Shown: piece by piece, positions 54,964 to 64,000 of the stretch
How the letters are laid out: each line of letters starts with the position of its first letter
How positions within the stretch are numbered: the first letter of the stretch is position 1
Origin: Cephalotrichum gorgonifer
Lineage: Eukaryota > Ascomycota > Sordariomycetes > Microascales > Microascaceae
DNA length: 64,000 nt
Assembly: GCA_900312665.1 (NCBI GenBank)
Contig: ONZQ02000004.1
Span: forward strand, 1,642,693-1,706,692
Direction: 5' to 3'
Program-made: the position numbers and the translations under genes
The notes under the pieces: model-generated
Told to the model about the DNA's origin: nothing
Seen by the model: the letters and a program-made list of their open reading frames with translations, nothing else
Database searches by the model: none

Positions 54964-55894
54964 TTGCACTTGCGCTGGAAGTGTAAGCACAAGCGTCGCG
55001 TCTGTGGAACGCCACCAGGCACGTTCACTCAATGACATGTGTGGCGGACCCCTTGCTTATTAGCGACCAACAGAAGGAGAGGGAGAACATACCAATATTC
55101 TACACAATCGCAGAGATGTCCGCATCGGTCAGGGCTGCATCTCATTCGCAGCACTTCGAAGCACTCTATACAAGCGTGTATTAGACTGCCCTTCTAATTC
55201 TTGCTCAGCCCATTGTGTCAGCGATGCTTCGCCCCAACGATCAAGTTGTATTTGTACTTGTATCCATGCCCCTGGGGAGGTGGGCCTCAAGTACCTAGCT
55301 TGGCTCGAGGCTCGACGAGGTGCGGGTGGGCCTGGGCCCAATGAGGCCCTTTCTCTTTAGATTGCATTACCCCTGACCCCCTTCACTTTAAGGAATGTTT
55401 TTGGAACACCCACTGGGCGAGCCATGCTGACAGGCCGGCGGGGCGGGGTACATCAGCTACCCGTGCTTATACATGCCGGTGTATGCTAGGGTCGGTAAGG
55501 CGACATGTCGATACTTGTACCCGCAACGATTGCATGGAGGATGGACCCTGAGCAGCCGCCTGGGTTCCATTTTCAGGCTCACTCAATCCTATTTCCATCT
55601 CGAGTAGGTACCTCCCTGCCGGGGTAAAGTGACATGCATCGTCTTTCCTCCATCCTTCAGGAGGTGCCGCCCCCCAATCCCACCCACCCACACCCACACT
55701 TACCCTCACTTACTTCCTCCCAAACTTCCTCCATCTCTCACTCCTTTTAACAGTCGCTCCTTCCCACCCAACTTAGGCTCAGTCCACCTTCCACTCCTTT
55801 GCTCGTCGATCTCTAATACCTTTCGCTTTCTCGTCGCTCATTCCAATACGCAATAGCTGTATATCGCATTTACACCCGCCTAATCACCATCAAA

Positions 55895-56685
55895 ATGCAG
55901 TTCGTTATCCCCGCCGCCACTTTGTTGGCCTTTGTTTCCGGCGCCCTCGCCCAGGTCGCCGGGTTCGATACCATCACCAAGCCCGAGACGGATGAGAAGA
56001 TCGCTGCTGGTTCCACTTACACCATTGTCTGGGAGGCTGCCCCCGCTAAGTACGACGACGAGACTGTTACCATCAGCCTCATTGCCGGGAAGGATCGTGG
56101 GAGCCTCATCCCCCTCGCTGACCCCATTGCTGGTACGTCTGACCGTCTTGATATCCACTACGGGCACGCTAGGCCTCGGGCAGGGAGGATTGCCATTTCA
56201 CAACGCTCGTCTGCTAACTCGTGGAATGTCTAGTTGGTGTCGTCAACTCTGAGGGTTCCTACGCGTGGAAGGTCGCCAGTGATCTCGGTGATGCCGCCGT
56301 CTATGGCATCAAGATCGCGCTCGACTCGGACCCGACCATCTTCCAGTACTCGTTCCCCTTCCACGTCGAGGCCAGCGACGATGTCCCTACCAACAGCACA
56401 GGGCCGGCTACCAGCACCGCCGGTGATGACGACTCCGCCTCTTCCACTGTTGTCCCTCCTAAGCCGACCGGCCACTCCAACCACACCACGTCCGCTGCCC
56501 CCAAGCCCACTGTCACCACCACCTCTACCACGGACGGTGATGCCGACTCCACTCCCGAGCCTACTGCCGATACTCCCGAGGAGTCGAACCCCCCCACTGT
56601 TGGCGACAATGGTGCTGCCACCAACGGCGCGATGGGCACCTTCGCCCTTGTCGGCGCCCTTGCCATTGCCGCTTTCAACTTCTAA
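55895..56685 (+). CDS. GPI-anchored cell-surface protein, Kre9/Knh1-like
   Basis: Exons 55895-56132 and 56234-56685 encode 229 aa. A signal peptide (MQFVIPAATLLAFVSGALAQ) is followed by a Kre9/Knh1-type beta domain: ITKPETDEKIAAGSTYTIVW, YDDETVTISLIAGKDRGSL, and, after the phase-1 intron, VGVVNSEGSYAWKVASDLGD, AAVYGIKIALDSDPTIFQYS, FPFHVEAS. The rest is a Ser/Thr/Pro-rich, probably O-glycosylated stalk with NST and NHT N-glycosylation sites. The C-terminus is a Gly/Ala-rich hydrophobic tail (GTFALVGALAIAAFNF) after small residues near GAATNGAMG, as expected for GPI attachment. Such proteins (the Ser/Thr-rich Pfam group) are cell-wall or plasma-membrane components of filamentous fungi; the precise role is unknown. 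Confidence 0.87.
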
Positions 56686-58176
56686 GCTAGGAGTATACTT
56701 TGCGGAAGGACGTACGTAATAGGTTTGGATGGCCTTAATGTGTAACTTGGATCGCCATGCCACCCCGGGAGGAAGGAGGAGAACTCTCTGCACTGGTCTG
56801 GATGTTCGTGGTTAGGCGGTTTTGAGGCACTTTTCTCTTCCCCCGATACGTCTTGGCTGTTCCATAATGGGGGCTCCAGGGGCCAATACTCGCTGCAAAT
56901 GGTACATGAGACAATATATAAGCGGGTAATCATTGGTCAGGGGCCACGGGACAAAATATCAATATACCCGATTTGCTTAAAGGCATAATCAATTCAGCCC
57001 TGCTCGCATCTTGCACCTAACCACAGTTTTTTTTTCATTTTTATCTCGTTCTCCAGTTCAACTTTCAAGGTCATGGTAATGCTGAGTTCGCCGAATGTTA
57101 ATTGCTATTAGCATCTCTCAGCCCTATTTTCCTGTCGCGCCGATCCCTGGTGGGGATGCACCATAGGTGAAGTTTATGACAACGGCGTCCGGGGTGCTGA
57201 CGGGTATGTGCACGGCCTATTCCGTCCGGCCTGTGTACTTACTTGTACGAGCACATGGGGCACGCCGTGGGTGTACAAGTATGTACGAGTCAAGGGAAGA
57301 TCGATCATCAAGATACCTCGCGGCTTACCCGCATCGGGGCTTGGGATCAGCCACCGGCGATCGATCCACTTTACCGGAGACAACGTTGCGCTTTGTGCCA
57401 CCTCTTGAAGCTCCGGGAACTTTCTTTATTCCATACCTCGGCACGAATGATTCGGGGTTCGCCGCGTTATCCTAGCCAAGGGGGGGGGGCGCACCGTTCG
57501 TCGTCTAAACAGGGCGGAAAGGCGCCTTTCTCGATGTCCCGAGGCTCTCACTTCGTCCCGCCGGGTCGAACTGCGACCGGAAGGGCGGCAGCTTAGGGCC
57601 AGCGTCCTCCACTCAACCGGAACTCTGTAACGTTAATGAGCGATAGAAATGCGTCGGATATATTGAACGAATAGCCCTTTGCTCGATGGACGCTGGAGGA
57701 GGTCACGGCCCGGCGTGGCTGCACTTGATTGAAGCCGTTGGGATGTGGAGCGGGGACTGTTACTCGTGGTGGATACTCCTAATGTAGCTATTACTTGTGG
57801 CGTTTCTCTGCACATATCCGTGTAACATATGCAAGAGCGGATAAGGTATTACCTGTACAAGTAGTCTAAATAATACAATTATTACTAATAGTGCCAATAT
57901 GCGGTGTACATCCATGCTATTTGGCAAAGGCCCTGTGGTCCCCACACCAACCCACGTGACCGCGCTCGCGATGACTAAACGCGTTGATGGCTGACCCGTG
58001 ATGCCTCGACGTGAAGACGCGCTTGATTGTCGATGTGGAGCGTCGATGTCCTTGAGGACCACTACGAATTTCGCAAAGACCGAATGCCCTCCACGCGAAA
58101 CGAACTCTATATCATCATACGGTGCTGAGCCCGATGCTTCCGCCGCACCCCGCCGAGTTGGGTTCCAGCCGTATTC
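56686..58176. other. Intergenic, RecQ promoter region
   Basis: No supported gene. TACTTGTA-type octamers at 57240, 57274 and 57856. CGCG-core sites upstream of RecQ are listed separately. Confidence 0.5.
57978..58100 (+). promoter_or_regulatory. MCB/SCB-like sites upstream of RecQ
   Basis: AACGCGTT (57978-57985, a perfect MCB within a palindrome), ACGCGC (58017-58022) and CACGCGAAA (58092-58100; the CGCGAAA part also fits the SCB-type CNCGAAA). The first lies about 190 bases and the last about 80 bases before the ATG at 58177. Confidence 0.5.
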
Positions 58177-61100
58177 ATGACACGCAATAATCTCGATGGG
58201 CACCTGTCTTGGCTTCTGAGCAACGCGGGGGGACCTCGACCGAATCTCTCGACACAACAAACCAACCCCGCCGGGGCCACGACCCGAATACCAACCGATG
58301 GCGCCCAGAATAAAGGAAACTTGTTCGAGAACGGAAGCGAAATGCCACATGCTCCCGAGCTCCAAAGGAGGAAACTCCCGTCTTTGACGGCCAAACAGAG
58401 GCAGCTACTGACGCCGGCCTCGACAACACCATCCGGACGTTTCGAGAAAACTTACAGTCAGTTCCTAAATAATGGTAGGTAGTCTCGTAGCTACAAGCTG
58501 GTATAACTGAAGTACTCATGGTGTGATAGGCTCCTCTTCTTCCCGATCGACCAAACAAAACGAGTCTCCTCTTTCGATGGCCGGACGCGGCCAGCAAACC
58601 CCGCCACTACCGACACCCGAATTTCCCCCAATGGATGAAGACGATGAACTCATGGAAATTACCGCAGACGAGGCTGTCGGGTCATCCGACTCGGGCCGGT
58701 TCGGCACCGACGTTAAGCTTTGGAATGAGGATTGTGCCTCTAGGCCGGAGCCCGCCCCAGCGAAAGCGAAGAAACGGAAGAGCGACGAGATCAGCCGGGT
58801 GTGGGTGAGCGACAATGACGACGACGACGACGAGTTCCCAGATCTGGACGAGCTGCTTAGTACGCCGCTTGCTGCACCGAGGGTACCCGTCAGACAAATG
58901 ACACCTGCGGCGGCTGTTGCTCCGAGCTCGAGTTTTCGACGAGCTACGGTGGAACCTCCCCGCACGAGTCACGCTCGATCGCCTGGTCCAGTGTCTCCCT
59001 CATTACCCAGTCGAGACCGCACGTTGTCTCCAGCCAAATCACCCGTCCCATCCTGCCACGCAGAGTCTCGACCTCTTACACAGCAACCCTTGCGGACCCC
59101 TGTCGCGTCGCCTAGGAAGCTTCCGCCTGTTGTTCTGAAGCCGAACGCGCTGAGTCCTGATACCATCCAGCGTGCTCTAACCCGCACGCCAAAACATACC
59201 AAGGCGCGAAGAAGCTCCGTTGTTGAAGAAACTGACGATGAATTCGTTACGCCTTCAACAGGTGGCGGCAGTGGTCGGAGGGTCCAAGCCGGGACGGCTG
59301 GCCTCGATGATCCTATCACAGCGATTCCATGTACCTTTGAAGCTTCAATACCGAAAATCGGACCCTCTCCAACTCGGACCTCCAACGCCAACCCCACGAC
59401 TGTAGACCAAGCTCAACCCCGCTGCGCCATCTCGCCTAGTCGCAGTCGCATCTCTCCCCGCAAAGCCCAAACCTCATCAAGTCCTCCAGTTGATCTCCAA
59501 GGCCTTGCTGAGCTCGTGGAAAAGCCGTGGCCGTTGCAGTGTCGTCTTGACACCCTCCGGGAAGAGCTTGATCAAAACCGAAAGGCTTTTGAGGGGGCGT
59601 TGAGGGAGTCCTGGCCGAGAGAAAAGCGTGACGAGATTAGGAAAGAAAAGGAGCGCTTGTCGGGTGAACAGCAGGTCTTAAAAGGCCTACTCGACCAAAC
59701 CGAGGCCCACAGCCGCTTGAAGAAGGATGTTGAGACTTTGCTACAACACATATCAGAGGCCTATATGGATGGCCGATCTACGGACGAGGACGAGGATAAG
59801 CTCGATCGCATCCAGGACGAAATGAAGTCGAAAAAACAGGACTTCGTGGAAGCATTGTCCCAAGCAGCGTCTCATCATCCCCGATTAATAGCGCAGGTCA
59901 AGGCTATTCCTCCCCAGGCGAGTAATCGGATACCCCAGACACAGCCGCCTACGTCGCAATCTCGCCAAAAACAGCCCATTCACGATCCTTTCTCCTCGCA
60001 GGTCATCCACCAGACGCAGCTTCCCGAGGAACCTCCTCGCCCAGCTCCGTACATACCGAGAGATGAACCTCCACCCATTAATCCCGATGATCTTGAGGGC
60101 ATGTTCAGCGACCTCGACTCCTCTCCTGTGCAGCGCAAACCGCCGGTCAACCAGGCAAAGGCCCAGCAGAAACGCCTGGAATTTAGTCGGAACGACGAGC
60201 ACGACTACTTCAGCGACGACGAATTTGATCCCGAAATCCTCGCTCTTGCCGACAACTTCTCCGGCCCTGGGCCGTCCACATCGAGCGATAGCTACAGCCG
60301 GACTCCGTTAACAGAAACCTCGGGCAATACTAAGCAACTGACCCGACCTAAGGTTCCAACAAAGAGGGTCGCATCGACAGCATCCAAGAACCCTTTCCCT
60401 CCAGAGCAAATGCAGTTCCCCTGGTCTCCGGAAGTAAAGCAGATGCTCAAGGATAGGTTTAGAATGGAGCATTTCCGTCACAACCAACTCGAAGCCATCA
60501 ATGCGACTCTATCCGGCAAGGATGCATTTATCCTAATGCCGACTGGGGGTGGCAAGTCTCTCTGCTACCAGCTTCCAGCTGTAGTTAAGAGCGGCTCGAC
60601 GAAAGGGATAACGATCGTCGTGTCACCTCTTATCAGCTTGATGCAAGACCAGGTGGACCACCTAACAGCGCACAACATCCATGCGGTAGCCTATAACGGT
60701 GAGGCGTCTCACGAGTACAAGGATATGGTCATGCAGATGTTCAACTCGCCCAACCCCGAAAACTACATCGAGCTACTATATGTCACTCCGGAGATGGTTG
60801 CCAAGAACCAGCGATTTCAGGACGCCATGGATTCTCTTTATCGGAAACGAAAACTTGCTCGCATCGTCATCGACGAAGCCCACTGCGTTAGCCAGTGGGG
60901 CCACGACTTTCGGCCAGATTACAAGCAGCTGGGCGAGGTGCGAGGGCGGTTTCAGGGTGTCCCACTAATGGCATTGACAGCTACCGCAACCGAGAATGTC
61001 ATCGTGGATGTGATGCACAACTTGGGGATGGTGGATACTGAGGTCTTTACTCAAAGCTTCAATCGATCGAACTTATACTACGAAGTTCGCCTGAAATCAG

Positions 61101-63134
61101 GTAACCCCAGCGCTCTTGAGAACATTATCAATCTCATCCAGACCAAGCATGCCAATGAGTGTGGCATCGTGTACACGATCTCCAGAAAGAGCGCCGAGGA
61201 TGTGGCGACGAAGCTCCGGGAAGCCGGCATCAAGGCTGCTCACTACCATGCCTCGATAGAGTCGGCGGACAAGACCGAGACGCAGCGGCAATGGCAAGCG
61301 GATAGGATACGTGTTGTCGTCGCCACTATAGCGTTTGGCATGGGGATAGACAAGCCCGACGTTCGGTTTGTTATCCACCACGGACTCCCTAAGAGTCTCG
61401 AGGGGTACTACCAGGAGACTGGTAGAGCCGGGCGGGATGGTAAGCCGTCAAGCTGCTACCTATTTTTTAGCCTCCAGGACGCTCGAATTCTCCGAAAGCT
61501 CATCCACGGCGGCGAGGGTAACTGGGACCAGAAGCAGAGGCAGATCACGATGCTGAACCGCATGGTGTCCTATTGTGACAACCCGGCCGACTGTCGTCGA
61601 GTTGAAGTGCTCCGCTATTTCGGCGAAGACTTTGAAAAGGCAGATTGCCACAAGACATGCGATAACTGTCGGAATGGGGCGCTCTCGGAGCAACGGGACT
61701 ATACGGAGGTTTCAAAGGCGGCCATCGAGGCGGTGGCTCGGCAGCCACGGTTGACGCCGAGCCAGTGTGCGGAGATCCTTATGGGAAAGCGTGCTCCAGC
61801 CCCTGGGTTTGACGATGGGGTGGGGGTAGAGTACTATGGTATTGCGAGCGACTTGAAGAAGCACGAAGTCGAACGGATTATTAATAAGCTCTCCATGGAG
61901 GGTGCTCTCGGGGAAGAGAACAAGATTAGCAACAAGGCCGGATTTGCTATTCAGTATCTAACGGTAAGTTACGGTCGGTACCTTTTCAAGGGTTGGCGCC
62001 AGGATAGATTGCTAACATGTCTCCTAGCTGGGCCGGAACGTCGCCGCGTTTCGCTATGGGCGCCGGAGGTTGACACTCCCGGTGCAGATTAGCAGCAGAG
62101 GGAGTAAGGAACCCGTTGCTCCTAAACCGAAGAAACGAGCGAAGAAGGACGACAACATGAGGCCGCCAGCGTCTACGGACATTTCTTCCCCGATAGCACC
62201 TCGGTCCAGAACGAAGACCCCTAGCAAATCTGCGGGTTCGACCGGCGCGAATCAGCTGGAGCTCACGAGAAACGGATATGAGAGGGACGACTTCGTTGTT
62301 GACGAATCGGATGAAGACCACTTCGAGCCCATACCCAAGAGGCGCAAGTCCAACCTCGGCGGGACGACGATCTTGGAGGACGTGCGGCTGGACACGCTGC
62401 ACGATATACATCAGGAAGTCATCCAGAACTTCGTCAGCGAGGCGAAAAAGCTCGAGGAGTCGATACGGAACAGCTCGGGGATGAGGAGACCGCTGTTTTC
62501 GGAGCAGAACTTCCAGGCCATGGCGGCGCACTGGACGGCCACGCCGGCCCAGATGCACCGCATTCGGGGCATCGTCTCAGAGCGCGTGGACAAGTACGGC
62601 GAGAAATTCGCGAAGCTCGTAAAAACCTTCCACCAGGACTACACGGAGATGATGGGCCTCGCGGATGATGGCGACGACGGGGACATGGAGGTGGTGGACC
62701 TCATCAGCTCGGACGAGGACTTCGACTTCGACCTCGACGGGGACGGGGGCGATCCGGCGATGGGGGAGGAGTCGCGGTTCTTCTCCGCACCGGAACGCCC
62801 GCCGGCCCTGGGCGATGTCATGGCCGTGCAGCAGTGGCACCAGCGGCTGGCACAGGTGAGCCAGAACTCTGCCGCCCGCGAACCCTCGGCGCCGGCGTCC
62901 GGGCCTAGGGGCAGGGGAAAGGCCAGGGGGGCCGGCGGGAGGAGGGGAGGGGCCAGGAAGTTCGGCGGCGGTGCCTCGAAGCGGAGGGCATCAGGGGGCT
63001 CGGCCAAGGCCGGGTCCAAGGCCGGGTCGGGGGCTCGTTCGAAGGGCGGCTCGTCGACGGGTTTCCAGGGTAAGGGCGGAAAAGGGGGTGGTAGGGGCGG
63101 GGGATCCTCCGGCATTGGGCTGATGCCGCTTTGA
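58177..63134 (+). CDS. RecQ-family DNA helicase (Sgs1/Rqh1/QDE-3 type)
   Basis: Exons 58177-58474, 58530-61963 and 62028-63134 encode 1612 aa. This 3'-5' helicase acts with Top3-Rmi1 in the nucleus to dissolve recombination intermediates and restart forks; the Neurospora member QDE-3 also serves quelling. The extreme N-terminus MTRNNLDGHLSWLL resembles the conserved Top3-binding helix. A long disordered, Ser/Pro-rich part (to about 740) includes an Asp-rich patch and a coiled-coil near 395-445. The helicase core shows FRHNQLEAINATLSGKDAFI, MPTGGGKSLCYQLP (Walker A), DEAHCVSQWGHDFRPD, LMALTATATENV, VVVATIAFGMGIDKPDVRFV and ETGRAGRDG. The RecQ zinc site is CRRVEVLRYFGEDF...CHKTCDNC, followed by the winged-helix RQC. 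HRDC is about 1378-1465, then an acidic patch and a Gly/Arg/Lys-rich tail. Confidence 0.96.
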
Positions 63135-64000
63135 GGAAGAGAGATGTGTAGTAGTTGTTGTTGTTTGGGGTGGGGAGGAAAGCCTTGTTTGGCCTGCGAT
63201 GAGCCATTTCTTATCCTTGGTCTCCTTTGACCGTTTCGAAGAGACGGTGATGATAGAAAGGGGGCTTTTTATGACGAGTTTCATGTGACGACTTCGGAGC
63301 ATTCCTTGCGAAGTGATGGGTTATATAGCATACAAGTACTGGCGTTTTATGATACGGAAACTGAGTTCTTTAGTGGAAACCATCCTTTTTCGCGAAGTCC
63401 GTTTAGGTGCCTCGCCGAGATATACTGGCGAGCACAGGTAGGCAACCGAACGTGTCTTGGTTGTCATGTCGAACTGAAGGTTGGTGGGATATACGAGGGA
63501 GAGCGTGGACAGGGCGAGTACACAATGAATGAATCTGTTACCCCGGAGTAGACTAAGGTTATGTTTGAAAGTACTCCTCCATTCCCCCTCCAACTATTCT
63601 CCATCGAACATGGTAGACATCCCAGCGGCAGAATATATACCTCACGCAAGCTCTTGACCACTGCGAATGCTTCAAGGTGAAAATAAATAAAAGATATCAT
63701 TGTAGAAAGGGTATGTAAAACATCGCAAAGCTCATTCTCTACCAAAAAAAAACAAGATACAGGACAATGTTCCCGTATCAAACAAACCTCCCCCTCTCTT
63801 TAAATAGCCGGAAAGGGTGGGGGGGGTGAGAGAAACCCGAAATCTCCATAGAGCCCTAGCCTTTGCTCCTTACTCCTTACTGAATCCAAAAAAAAAGGAA
63901 GCTGAGAATGGCGACCAGCCGGGAGAGTCCGTTTCACACATGTACATGTCCCGAACCCCCAAAGATCAAAACTGAATAACCGGGAAAACGGGGGATTAGA
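63135..64000. other. RecQ 3' flank, no gene seen
   Basis: The right end has no supported coding frame; short minus-strand frames near 63460-63780 lack motifs. One TACAAGTA octamer at 63331-63338. A gene beyond the window's edge may begin its promoter or 3' end here. Confidence 0.45.

Larger units (their letters stand above)
51724..55894. other. Gene-poor 4.2-kb region
   Basis: Apart from a doubtful frame at 52855-53313, nothing here looks coding. Frames up to about 137 codons exist (for example 54022-54435) without motifs. Repeated short words are common: TACTTGTA/TACAAGTA at 53960, 55255 and 55512, and TACTAGGTAC twice at 54941-54963. The last 200 bases are CT-rich, the leader of the GPI protein. 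Confidence 0.5.

Noticed and set aside
1..64000. Search for transposons, secondary-metabolite clusters and virus-like genes
   Set aside because: No terminal repeats, transposase, reverse transcriptase, polyketide synthase, NRPS or capsid-like sequences were visible. VelB regulates such clusters but none lies here.

Overview
The window is nuclear DNA from a filamentous ascomycete (Pezizomycotina, probably Sordariomycetes). The evidence is short GT-AG introns of about 55-150 bp with GTRNGT donors and CTAAC branch points just before YAG, genes closely packed on both strands, and a fungal gene set: the velvet regulator VelB, CYP51, a Kre9/Knh1-type GPI protein and a QDE-3/Sgs1-type RecQ. There is no prokaryotic operon structure. 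I found no tRNA, rRNA, CRISPR array or recognisable transposon. A run of 20 Ns at 7256-7275 is an assembly gap.

Layout. 1-2.5 kb: a doubtful small ORF (-) and a two-exon, four-TM membrane protein (+). 2.5-10.1 kb: a gene-poor stretch with the gap and a strong local enrichment of the octamer TACTCGTA. 10.1-18 kb (+): velB, tubulin cofactor E (PAC2) and a pyridoxal-reductase-type aldo-keto reductase. 18.8-30.3 kb: MDE1 (+), SEC20 (-), mL53 (+), cytosolic pyrophosphatase IPP1 (+), OCT1 (-), MIC26/27 (+), DUS2 (-). 31.4-39.7 kb: nucleolin-like NSR1 (-), a complex I NDUFB10-like subunit (+), TAF7 (+), mL54 (-), a coiled-coil possible kinetochore protein (+), a DUF3074 protein (-). 41.6-51.7 kb: CYP51 (-), PCNA (+), pyridoxal kinase BUD16 (+), dUTPase (-), a triple-KH RNA-binding protein (+). 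51.7-58.2 kb: gene-poor apart from a GPI-anchored cell-surface protein. 58.2-63.1 kb: a RecQ helicase of about 1,612 residues (+).

How the genes relate. Most are conserved housekeeping genes. Several serve mitochondria (mL53, OCT1, MIC26/27, NDUFB10-like, mL54); OCT1 and MIC26/27 are divergent from one short intergenic region. Three serve DNA synthesis and repair (PCNA, dUTPase, RecQ), and each has CGCG-core, MCB-like sites upstream, which suggests shared G1/S control. Two act in vitamin B6 salvage (pyridoxal reductase and pyridoxal kinase). CYP51 is the azole-target sterol demethylase. 

I did not find a clearly new multi-gene system. The least explained signals are non-coding: TACTYGTA octamers concentrated in the gene-poor segments, four exact copies of AAAGCCCAC downstream of NSR1, an exact 15-mer repeated 300 bp apart between CYP51 and PCNA, and an in-frame presequence-like extension upstream of IPP1. 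Exon boundaries were set by eye from splice signals and reading-frame continuity; no transcript evidence was available.
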